From the NCBI GenBank assembly GCA_035942915.1, contig DASZCR010000176.1, positions 1-23,565 of the forward strand: 23,565 nt of DNA, given 5' to 3'. Positions 14,841 through 21,778 of the stretch are shown here, one piece after another (position 1 is the stretch's first letter; each line of letters starts with the position of its first letter). Below the pieces are notes generated by a model. The model saw only the letters and a list, made by a program, of their open reading frames with translations. It had not been told where the DNA came from and made no database searches. This DNA is from DASZCR01 sp035942915. GTDB lineage: Bacteria; Acidobacteriota; Blastocatellia; Pyrinomonadales; Pyrinomonadaceae. A program made the position numbers and the translations under genes.

Positions 14841-16250
14841 TTAGGCGCGCAGCGCGTCGAGCAGTTTTTCGTGGATGCCGCCGAAGCCGCCGTTGGACAT
14901 GACGGCCACCACGTCGCCCTCGCGCAGTTCGGGCGCGAGGTGGCGCACAATCTCTTCAGCGCCCTCGATGCGATGCGCGGGGCGGCCTGTCCCGGCAATC
15001 TCTGCAACCAACTCGCCCGTGTCGAGCACGCGCCCCTTCTCCGTCGCCTTCCCCTTGTCGAACACGTCTGCGACGACGACGTAGTGCGCGTTCGAGAGCG
15101 CATCGACGTAGTCCTTCTGAAAGACGGCGAGGCGCGAAGACCATGAGCGCGGCTCGAAGACGGCGACGAGACGGCGGTCGCGGTAACGCGCGCGCAGGGC
15201 GAGCAGCGTCTCGCGGACGGCCGTCGGGTGATGTGCGAAATCGTCAATCACGGTCACGCCCCGTTCCTCGCCGCGAATCTGCATCCGCCGACGCACGCTC
15301 TTGAAGGTGGCGAGCGCGTCCGCGATGGCCGCGCGTTCGACGCCCCACGCGTCTGCGGCGACGATAACGGCCAGACAGTTCCGCACGTTGAAGTCGCCGA
15401 TGAGCGGCGTCTCGAACTGCGCCCATTCATGCCCTTCACGAAAGACGCGGAAGCGCGTCAGAGAGCCGGACGTGTAGTCAATCTCGCGCGCCTGCCAGCG
15501 CGCGTCCTCGCACGTCCCGAACGTCTCAAGCTGCGTGTAGAGACGCGCGCCCATGTCGGAGACGACGGCGCGCACGTTCGGGCTGTCCCAACCGGCGACC
15601 AGACGGCCGTTTGACGGCACGGTGTTCATCAGACGACGAAAGGCCAGCTTGACTGCGTCGAGGTCTTTGTAGATGTCCGCGTGGTCGAATTCGATGTTGC
15701 CGACGATGGCCGTCTCCGGCAGGTAGTGCATGAACTTCGGCCCCTTGTCGAAGTAGGCCGTGTCGTACTCGTCGCCTTCGACGATGACGTAATCACTGTC
15801 GGTGACGCGGAAGCTGACATCGAAGTTCTGGACGACGCCGCCGACGAGGAAGGTCGGATTGAGGCCGCCGCGTTCCAAGACCCACGCGGCGATGCTCGTC
15901 GTCGTCGTTTTGCCGTGCGTGCCTGCGACGACGAGCGAGCGCCGGCCGCGTATGAACTCCTCTTTGACGACCTCGGCCTGCGAGCGATAGAGCAGCTTGC
16001 GGTTGAGCGTCTCTTCGACCTCCGGGTTGCCGCGCGGGATGGCGTTGCCGACGACGACGCAATCGGGCGCAGGCGTCAGGTGCTCCGCCTTGTACCCTTG
16101 CGCGACCTCGATGCCGAGCGACGCGAGCATCGTGGACATCGGCGGATAGACGTTCTCATCCGAGCCAGTCACGCGGTGGCCGCGCGCCTGAAGCATCCCT
16201 GCGAGCGAACCCATCGCCGTTCCGCAGATTCCTATCAGGTGATAGTGCAT
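14841..16250 (-). CDS. mpl: UDP-N-acetylmuramate:L-Ala-gamma-D-Glu-meso-DAP ligase
   Basis: A 469-aa cytoplasmic murein-recycling ligase that joins the salvaged tripeptide L-Ala-gamma-D-Glu-meso-DAP to UDP-MurNAc using ATP. It starts with the Mpl-type MHYHLIGICGTAMGSLAGML, followed by the ATP loop GTHGKTTTTS (110-119), EGDEYDTAYFDKGPKF and NIEFDHADIY. Later come DDFAHHPTAVRETL and the C-terminal EPRSWSSR and MSNGGFGGIH. DAP-KF and the MHYH start favour Mpl over MurC. It lies downstream of the histidine kinase, separated by a 100-bp heptamer hairpin. No Shine-Dalgarno sequence is visible before the ATG, so its translation signal is unclear. Confidence 0.95.
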   Translation of the reverse strand: MHYHLIGICGTAMGSLAGMLQARGHRVTGSDENVYPPMSTMLASLGIEVAQGYKAEHLTPAPDCVVVGNAIPRGNPEVEETLNRKLLYRSQAEVVKEEFIRGRRSLVVAGTHGKTTTTSIAAWVLERGGLNPTFLVGGVVQNFDVSFRVTDSDYVIVEGDEYDTAYFDKGPKFMHYLPETAIVGNIEFDHADIYKDLDAVKLAFRRLMNTVPSNGRLVAGWDSPNVRAVVSDMGARLYTQLETFGTCEDARWQAREIDYTSGSLTRFRVFREGHEWAQFETPLIGDFNVRNCLAVIVAADAWGVERAAIADALATFKSVRRRMQIRGEERGVTVIDDFAHHPTAVRETLLALRARYRDRRLVAVFEPRSWSSRLAVFQKDYVDALSNAHYVVVADVFDKGKATEKGRVLDTGELVAEIAGTGRPAHRIEGAEEIVRHLAPELREGDVVAVMSNGGFGGIHEKLLDALRA

Positions 16251-16259
16251 AAGTTAAAA

Positions 16260-16368
16260 GTGATAGGTGATAGGACGAGAGTGATAGGTGATGGGTGAGA
16301 GGTGATAGGTGAAAGACGGGTTTTATCCTCTCACCTCTCACCCATCACCTATCACTTGTCACTCGTCA
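16260..16368. repeat. Long heptamer-repeat hairpin between the histidine kinase and mpl
   Basis: The left arm (16260-16315) is eight 7-base units of the type GTGATAG, GTGATGG, GTGAGAG. The right arm (16327-16368) is six units of the type CCTCTCA, CCCATCA, CCTATCA. Positions 16280-16309 pair with 16327-16356 as a 30-bp stem with one mismatch (16306 with 16330) and a 17-base loop. The right arm includes the last codons and stop of the kinase gene, and the left arm ends about 10 bases from the mpl start. Confidence 0.85.
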
Positions 16369-17716
16369 CTGTAGTTGGAATCGTAAAGCTGAAAGTTGAG
16401 CCTTTGCCGACCTCGGAGGTGGCGGAAATCTTGCCGCCGTGCAGTTCGACGAGTTGGCGCGTGATGTAGAGTCCGAGTCCCGTGCCCTTCTCGCTGCGCG
16501 TGGCGCGGCTGCGCGCCTGCTCATACTTGTCGAAGAGCCGTTCGATGTCTTCGGCCGGGATGCCGACGCCGGTGTCTGTGACGCGGATGCGAACCATCCC
16601 GTTCTCCGGTTCGGCGCGCACTTCGACGCGTCCGCCCTTCGGCGTGAACTTCAGAGCGTTCGACAGAAGGTTGACGAGGATGCGCCGCAACTTGGCGCGG
16701 TCGGCTCTGAGCATCGGCAACTCTGCGGGCAGAGTCTCGACCAGTTCAATCTCCTTCTCGCGCGCGAGCGGCTCCATCGCTTCGCGCAACTCGCGCGCCA
16801 GCGTGTGAAAGTCGGTCGAAGTGAGGTCGAGACGCATCGTGCCGGATTCGAGTTTCGAGGCGTCGAGCAGGTCGTTGACCAACTCGATGAGGTTCTGCGT
16901 GTTGCGCTCCATCATCGCCACCATGTTCTTCTGCTCCGGCGAGAGTTCGCCGAGGCGACCCGAAGTGAAGAAACTGATGACGCCGCTGATGACCGTCAGC
17001 GGCGAGCGCAGGTCGTGCGTGGTGAGCGCCAGAAACTCCTCTTTCAGTTCGGCCAACTCGCGCAGCTTGGCGTTGGCCTCGTTCAATTCGCGGTTGCTCT
17101 CTTCGAGGCGGCTGTTGACCTGTTCGAGTTGCTCGCGCTTCTCTTCGAGTTCGGCGAGCACTTCGACAAGGTCGCGGTTCTGTCTCTCCAACTCTTCGAT
17201 GGCCGACTCGTCAACCTCCGAGCCGAAGTATTCGCGCAGTTCGGGGATGCGCTCCTTGACATTGGCGGCGTCGGTCGGCGGCAGCCACTTGACGACCGTG
17301 ACGCGCGTGCCGCGTTCGGGCGCGGTCTCGATGTCGAACTCGTCCATCAGGCGGCGCGTTCCGGCGATGCCGACGCCGAGACCGGAGAAGGAACGATAGC
17401 TGCCGCGCATGATGGCGCGCAGGCGCGCCTCGTCGATGCCGGGGCCGTCGTCGCGCGCCGTCACCTGAAGGCCGAGCGTGTGCTTGCCGCGCTCGGCCAC
17501 CGAGAGCGTGATAGCGCCGGAGCGCGCGTACTCGTAGATGTTGCGCGTCAGTTCGGAGATGGCGGTCGTAATCTTGATTTGCGTGGTCGGGTCGAAGCCC
17601 ATCTCGCGCGCCAGACGGCGGACGCGGTCGCGCACCTTGATGATGTCGGCCTCGCGCCGGACGTAGATGTCGCCAAGCCTGATGGATGTGATGCCTTGCA
17701 TGTTAGTAGAACTCAT
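16352..17716 (-). CDS. Hybrid signalling kinase: RsbT-like ATPase plus histidine kinase
   Basis: A 454-aa soluble protein with two ATPase domains. Residues 10-145 form an RsbT/anti-sigma-type HATPase with SELTRN (N59), DDGPGI (89-94) and GLGVGIAG (112-119). A strong coiled coil runs from about 165 to 228. A HisKA domain follows with phospho-acceptor His234 in TTHDLRSPL, then a histidine-kinase ATPase with N353 (LLSNALKF), DTGVGIP (381-387) and GTGLGL (411-416). There is no membrane or sensor domain, so input probably comes through partner proteins such as the stressosome. The start overlaps the phosphatase stop as ATGA. No cognate receiver gene is adjacent. The C-terminal VTSDK is encoded within the heptamer repeat. 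Confidence 0.93.
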   Translation of the reverse strand: MSSTNMQGITSIRLGDIYVRREADIIKVRDRVRRLAREMGFDPTTQIKITTAISELTRNIYEYARSGAITLSVAERGKHTLGLQVTARDDGPGIDEARLRAIMRGSYRSFSGLGVGIAGTRRLMDEFDIETAPERGTRVTVVKWLPPTDAANVKERIPELREYFGSEVDESAIEELERQNRDLVEVLAELEEKREQLEQVNSRLEESNRELNEANAKLRELAELKEEFLALTTHDLRSPLTVISGVISFFTSGRLGELSPEQKNMVAMMERNTQNLIELVNDLLDASKLESGTMRLDLTSTDFHTLARELREAMEPLAREKEIELVETLPAELPMLRADRAKLRRILVNLLSNALKFTPKGGRVEVRAEPENGMVRIRVTDTGVGIPAEDIERLFDKYEQARSRATRSEKGTGLGLYITRQLVELHGGKISATSEVGKGSTFSFTIPTTVTSDK

Positions 17717-18771
17717 TTGACGACCATCACGGTAGCGTCGTCGGTGTCGCGCCCGAAATCGCGCAGGAGAACGCCCGCTATCAACTGCGGACTCTTGCGC
17801 AGCAGCCCCGGATAAGCGCCGATATCCCACGTCGCGCTGAGTCCGTCGGAGGCCAGCACGATGGTTGCGCCCGGCGTCCAGCGGTGCGGCCAGACGCGCA
17901 GGTTCGGGGGCAGACGCACGCCGAGCGTGCCGTTATTGGGAATCGGGCGCGCAGGCTCGTCCGAGCCGAAGACGCGCGCCTCGATGTTGCCAACGCCCGC
18001 GTAGTGAAAGGCTTCGTTTTCGCGGTCGAGAATTATCGCGCCGACGACTGCGCCGCGTGTGGCGCGCAGGGCGTCGTGCGCCGCGTGCAGCATCTCTGCG
18101 AGCGGCTCGCCCTGCCACTGTGCGAGCGAGTCGAGCGCGACCGAAGCGGCCTCGTGCGCGCCGCGACCGTGACCGAGTCCGTCAATCACGGCGAAGAGCG
18201 TCTGGCTGCGATAGCGTCTGATGTAATAAGCATCGCCGTTCACATCTTCGCCCGCGCGCGGCCGACTCCACGCGCCGATGCGGTCGTCGAAACTATCGTC
18301 GGCAGAGCGCACGTCGCGCGCGTGCGGCGCGACCCACTTGCGCCCAAGGATGGCCGTGCCGTGCGTTGTGCGTCGGCGGCGGACGAGCCGCGAGGTCGTC
18401 CCGCGCACGGTCGAGTAAACGTCAAACTCGTCGAGCAGGCGTTGCAGCGCGCCGAGTCCACCGCCGAGACTGCCGCCCGACGAGACGCCGTCGAGGATGG
18501 CGCGTTCCACGTCGAAGATGCCCGGCCCCTTGTCCCAGTAGAACAGTTCGACGCCGGGCGCGCGGCCGAGCGGCGTCGTCCAATGGAGACAGCCGCCGGA
18601 GGTCGCATAGCGCGCGGCGTTGGTTCCTATCTCCTGCACGACGATGTCGAGTTCGGCCAGTGCTCCTTCGTTGAAGCCGAGCGGTGAGGCGAAGCGACGG
18701 ACGGCACGGCGCGCCGCGCCGACCTGCGCGTCGTCACTGATTGACAGTGTATGGAAGACTCGCACGTTCAC
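17713..18771 (-). CDS. ATP-binding SpoIIE/RsbX-type PP2C phosphatase
   Basis: A 352-aa soluble protein with an N-terminal anti-sigma-type HATPase (about 1-135; N51 in EIGTNAARYA, DKGPGI at 80-85, GGGLGALQ at 103-110) joined to a PP2C phosphatase (about 165-352). Metal-binding acids are visible in GEDVNGD (174-180), VIDGLGHG (195-202), LASDG (306-310) and DDATV (344-348). It should dephosphorylate STAS-domain proteins, RsbS or RsbR here, like RsbX in Bacillus, so it would reset the switch. A kinase-like and a phosphatase domain in one chain is a known architecture. The start is GTG with a second GTG two codons later, and there is no clear Shine-Dalgarno sequence; a heptamer repeat lies immediately upstream. 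Confidence 0.92.
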   Translation of the reverse strand: MNVRVFHTLSISDDAQVGAARRAVRRFASPLGFNEGALAELDIVVQEIGTNAARYATSGGCLHWTTPLGRAPGVELFYWDKGPGIFDVERAILDGVSSGGSLGGGLGALQRLLDEFDVYSTVRGTTSRLVRRRRTTHGTAILGRKWVAPHARDVRSADDSFDDRIGAWSRPRAGEDVNGDAYYIRRYRSQTLFAVIDGLGHGRGAHEAASVALDSLAQWQGEPLAEMLHAAHDALRATRGAVVGAIILDRENEAFHYAGVGNIEARVFGSDEPARPIPNNGTLGVRLPPNLRVWPHRWTPGATIVLASDGLSATWDIGAYPGLLRKSPQLIAGVLLRDFGRDTDDATVMVVK

Positions 18772-18775
18772 AAAG

Positions 18776-18857
18776 GAATGAGGGCAGAGGGATGAGGGAT
18801 GAAAATGAAAACAGACTGTCTTTAGTTCACCCCTCGGCCCTCATCACTCACCCCTTT
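18776..18857. repeat. Heptamer-repeat hairpin between rsbT and the phosphatase gene
   Basis: The left arm (18776-18803) has units such as GAATGAG, GGCAGAG and GGATGAG. The right arm (18830-18857) has units such as CCCCTCG, GCCCTCA and TCACTCA. Positions 18778-18792 pair with 18830-18844 at 13 of 15 bases. It fills nearly all of the 88-bp gap, the only sizeable gap inside the rsb operon. Confidence 0.7.
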
Positions 18858-18859
18858 CT

Positions 18860-19258
18860 TCAAATCCAGCGCACGACCGTCACGCGCGTACCTGCGCCGA
18901 CGGTCGACTCAATGACGAATTCGTCGACGAGCCGCTTCGACCCCGGAAGTCCTTTGCCGAGACCGCCCCCGGTCGTAAAGCCGTCGCGCATGGCGGCCGA
19001 GATGTCCGGGATACCGGGGCCTTTGTCCTCGAAGATGAGGCGCAAGCCTTTTCGTCCCAATGCGCTCTCGGTCGGCTGCGCAATCATCAAACCGCGTCGC
19101 GCGTACTTGACGACGTTGCGCGCCAGTTCCGACGTGACGGTGGCGAGGCGTGTCTGGTCAATCATGCGAAAGCCGAGGGCGGCGGCCAAGGCGCGCACCT
19201 CGTTGCGAGCGGCCGAGATATCCTGCTCGTTCTCAAGCGCGATTGATCTGCTCGGCAA
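18860..19258 (-). CDS. rsbT: RsbT-type serine/threonine kinase (anti-sigma family)
   Basis: A 132-aa GHKL-fold switch kinase. In the known system RsbT is held on the RsbR-RsbS stressosome, phosphorylates both, and is released to activate its target. The domain is complete: SELARNVVKYA with N48, EDKGPGIPD with D78, and the lid GGGLGKGLPGSKRL (97-110). The TTG start at 19258 lies inside the rsbS gene (26-nt overlap) and has AGGGAG about 10 bases upstream. No later in-frame start keeps the first strand of the domain. Both features suggest coupled and modest translation relative to rsbS. Confidence 0.92.
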   Translation of the reverse strand: MPSRSIALENEQDISAARNEVRALAAALGFRMIDQTRLATVTSELARNVVKYARRGLMIAQPTESALGRKGLRLIFEDKGPGIPDISAAMRDGFTTGGGLGKGLPGSKRLVDEFVIESTVGAGTRVTVVRWI

Positions 19259-19664
19259 TCCCTGTTAACTCCCTGTAAGCGGCATCGTCCTCATCTTCGT
19301 CGATGCCGAACTCGCCGCGCAGCAGCTTGATGCCTTCGTCAACGTTCAGCACGGTATCAACGCCCCGCAGTTCAAGTCCCAACTCGACGAGCGTGATGGC
19401 GACGGCCGGTTGCATGCCGACGACGACGGTGCGCGCGTCCATGATGCGCGCCATCGCGGCGATGTCCGAGAGCACGCGTCCGATGAAGGAGTCAACCATC
19501 TCCAGCAGAGAGATGTCGATGAGGACGCCGCGCGCGCCCGTGCGCTCCAGTTCCGAGAGGATGCGCTCCTGCAAGAGCATCACCGTCTGGTCGTCCATAT
19601 CGACCTGAATCGGAACAATCAATACGCGGCCAACTTTGAGAATCGGAATGCGTGAACCTTCCAT
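19233..19664 (-). CDS. rsbS: RsbS-type STAS stressosome scaffold protein
   Basis: A 143-aa single STAS-domain protein. The hallmark DISLLEMVDSFIGRVLSDI places the phosphorylatable serine at residue 59, the same number as the RsbT target Ser59 of Bacillus RsbS. It is an inner partner of the RsbR-RsbS stressosome and the clamp on RsbT. Residues 118-143 form an acidic tail (DEDEDDAAYRE) beyond the STAS fold. AAAGGAAA precedes the ATG. It sits 32 bases after rsbR and overlaps rsbT. Confidence 0.94.
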   Translation of the reverse strand: MEGSRIPILKVGRVLIVPIQVDMDDQTVMLLQERILSELERTGARGVLIDISLLEMVDSFIGRVLSDIAAMARIMDARTVVVGMQPAVAITLVELGLELRGVDTVLNVDEGIKLLRGEFGIDEDEDDAAYRELTGIAEQINRA

Positions 19665-19696
19665 CGTTTCCTTTGCGTCCTTTCGGGTTGGGAGCG

Positions 19697-20704
19697 TCAG
19701 AATCGGCTCGGCGGCACGTCGCCGCTCTCCCGGCGCTTGGTGGCGTCGCCGATGGTCGTCGCCTGTTCGGCCAGCGCGTTGGCAGCCGCCATCGCGTCCT
19801 TCGTGCCGTTCGTCATCTGCGCGAGCGCCTTGGCGGGAACGACGGCGCGGCCGACCATTTCGAGGGCGAGTTTGATGCCGTCCGACATCTGCGCGCGCGT
19901 CGTAATCTGCGTGAGGTCGATGCCGAGTTGCACCATCGTCTGCGCGATGGCGGGGCTGACGCCGGTCAGGATGCAGCGCGCACCCATCAGACGCGCGGCC
20001 GTGACGGTCTTGATGAGATGGTTGGCGACGAGCGTGTCCATCGTGCGGACGCCGGTGATGTCGAGAATAGCGATGGTCGAGCCGGTTTCGACCACCTTTT
20101 GGAGCAACGATTCCATCATCATCTGCGCGCGGCGCGAGTCGAGCGTGCCGATGATGGGCAGCGTCAGGATTTTGTCCCAGACCTTGATGACGGGCGTCGA
20201 AAGTTCAAGCATGTCGGCGCGCTGCTGGCGGATAATCTCCTCGCGCGAGCGGATGAAGTTCTCGACCATGACAAGCCCCATCTTGTCGAGAAGGCGCGTG
20301 AAGTAGTTCATCTCGCGGACGAGGCTTTCGGCGTCGCCGCCGAGCTCTTCGGCCAGCAGTGGAATCACGACGTTGCGCAGCGAGAGGATGTAGGTGGCGT
20401 TCTCGGTCGGCGTGTAGCCTTTGACGGCGCGCATGTGGGAGATGTCGTTGAGATAGGCGCGCAGGTCTGCGAAGACGGGGTCGTCGAAGTCCGCGTCTCC
20501 GGCTTCGGGGATGGCTTGCGCCAGCATGTCCAAGACCTGACGGGACTGCTGGCGGAGGTCTTTCTTCGAGATTAACTCATCGCGGAACTCCTGCGCCTCA
20601 AGGCGCTCGGAAATCCAGAGGTTGAGAATCTCGTCGCGGCGTGTCGAGAGTAGGTCAACGACGCGACGCCGTTCGGATTGGGAAGAAGTGCTCTGTTCGG
20701 CCAT
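19697..20704 (-). CDS. rsbR: RsbR-type stressosome sensor-scaffold protein
   Basis: A 335-aa protein with a helical, globin-like N-terminal sensor region (about 12-160), a short linker helix and a C-terminal STAS domain (about 168-285). STAS hallmarks are VWDKILTLPIIGTLDSRRA (T187) and DITGVRTMDTLVANH (T224), where the threonines correspond to the two RsbT-phosphorylated sites of RsbRA. No haem or flavin ligand can be named with confidence. About 50 residues follow the STAS fold (alanine-rich, then DVPPSRF), a tail not usual for RsbR. The ATG at 20704 with AGGAG close upstream is preferred to the GTG at 20716. It is the first gene of the rsb operon. Confidence 0.93.
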   Translation of the reverse strand: MAEQSTSSQSERRRVVDLLSTRRDEILNLWISERLEAQEFRDELISKKDLRQQSRQVLDMLAQAIPEAGDADFDDPVFADLRAYLNDISHMRAVKGYTPTENATYILSLRNVVIPLLAEELGGDAESLVREMNYFTRLLDKMGLVMVENFIRSREEIIRQQRADMLELSTPVIKVWDKILTLPIIGTLDSRRAQMMMESLLQKVVETGSTIAILDITGVRTMDTLVANHLIKTVTAARLMGARCILTGVSPAIAQTMVQLGIDLTQITTRAQMSDGIKLALEMVGRAVVPAKALAQMTNGTKDAMAAANALAEQATTIGDATKRRESGDVPPSRF

Positions 20705-21053
20705 CTTTCTCCTCACTTGAGAGGCGCGCCGCCCGTGTCGGCAGTTGCTCGCCGGGCGGGCGCGCCGCGTGTGTCTCTCTGCCTGCTGGTGTGTCCGGCA
20801 CAGAGCGGAAATTTTCGGTCGCCGTGTTCGATTTGGGGGTGTTAAGAGACGACGCTGTTTATCTTAGCATCGCGGCAGGGAAAATCAACTGCGACCGGGC
20901 AGGGGGCGCAAAGGTGGCGTCGGAAGAGGGGCAGACGAGCGCGAGCGCGACACAAACTGCGTCGGCCGCGCGGGCGCTCGTCGGCGCACCGAGGCGATTT
21001 TCGGCGGGTGTTTGTCGCCGCCGCAGTCTCGCGGCAGACGAGTCGGCACGGCC
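20705..21053. promoter_or_regulatory. Leader and promoter region of the rsb operon
   Basis: This 349-bp gap has no supported gene. On the minus strand TTGATT (20888-20883) and TAAGAT (20866-20861), 16 bases apart with four matches each, make a plausible sigma70-type promoter. It would give a leader of about 150 nt before rsbR. The stretch between the promoter and 21053 shows nothing definite. Confidence 0.35.
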
Positions 21054-21572
21054 TTACTGCCGCTTCTGCATCGTGACGGTGACGAGCGGGCTGTCGCCCG
21101 ACGTGCGGCTGTAGGAGACCCAGTATCCGGCCTTCGGGTAGGTGACCATCTTGTGCAGCGAGCCGTCCGGCTTCGGCTCAATCTCGCTGCCGAGGACGGC
21201 CTTCGGCGTCGGCACGCCGTTGGCCGTCCCGTTCAGGTAGACGGCCGCGACGGCGAAGACCTTCTTCTCCTTGTCGTAGAAGACCTGCGCCGTCTCGGTC
21301 TCGGAGAAGACGTAGAAGTCCTGCGCGTCGCCTTTGTCGGCCGGGTCGCCGAGCAGTTTACGCGCCTCGTCGCAGGTCATGCCGATACGGACGCCCTTGA
21401 ACTCACGATAAGGAGGCGCATCCTCGTCCTTCGTCTGTTGGACGACGGGCAATTTCTGTGCGGGCGTCTGAGCTTTCTGCTGCGCGTGGGCGACGTGCGC
21501 GAGGGCTAAGAGACCGGCGCAGAGAGTTGCGGCGGCCGTGCGCGTGCTGAAGGGTGGGGTGAAACGAAGCAT
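21054..21572 (-). CDS. Small secreted protein, unknown function
   Basis: A 172-aa exported protein with AAGGAGG just before the ATG. The signal peptide runs to about residue 31 (LLALAHVAHAQ). A short glutamine/proline linker leads to a domain from about 56 that begins FKGVRIGMTCDEARKLLGDP. This start resembles the GM(T/S)xxEVxxxLG helix-turn seen in SmpA/OmlA-like and related beta-helix periplasmic modules. That likeness suggests an envelope protein but is only an impression. Strands with FYVFSETETAQVFYD and WVSYSRTS follow. There is one cysteine in the mature part, so no disulfide. It stands between herA and the rsb operon, both on the same strand, and has no evident functional tie to either. 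Confidence 0.82.
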   Translation of the reverse strand: MLRFTPPFSTRTAAATLCAGLLALAHVAHAQQKAQTPAQKLPVVQQTKDEDAPPYREFKGVRIGMTCDEARKLLGDPADKGDAQDFYVFSETETAQVFYDKEKKVFAVAAVYLNGTANGVPTPKAVLGSEIEPKPDGSLHKMVTYPKAGYWVSYSRTSGDSPLVTVTMQKRQ

Positions 21573-21727
21573 GGTTTCCTCCTTCGGAAGAAGTGTCCGG
21601 GTTCAGGGATGATGACGGAACGGTTGACGGAAACAGGCCGGGCGGCCTGACTGGCAAACCCTTGCTTCGCGCGCGACAATATGCCAACAGCGCCCGCCAA
21701 GTCAATATGTGAAGACGCGAGTCCGCA

Positions 21728-21772
21728 GTCTGAAGTCAGAGACCTTTGACTTCAGACTTCAGACTTTCAGAC
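21728..21772. repeat. Heptamer repeat and 11-bp hairpin downstream of herA
   Basis: GTCTGAAGTCA (21728-21738) and TGACTTCAGAC (21747-21757) form a perfect 11-bp stem with an 8-base loop. The right side continues with further GACTTCA units up to 21772. It begins 7 bases beyond the herA stop on the minus strand and may end its transcript, although no T tract follows. Confidence 0.65.
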
Positions 21773-21778
21773 TTTATT

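Noticed and set aside
16260..16368. CRISPR-like array
   Set aside because: The unit is 7 bases with no spacers, and the two arms are inverted and not direct; no cas genes are near.
16439..17815. Long open frame (458 codons) on the plus strand
   Set aside because: It is antisense to the histidine kinase, whose motifs are complete. No motif or ribosome site supports this frame.
19652..20575. Open frame on the plus strand opposite rsbR
   Set aside because: A shadow of the STAS protein; composition is low in hydrophobic order and no family is recognisable.
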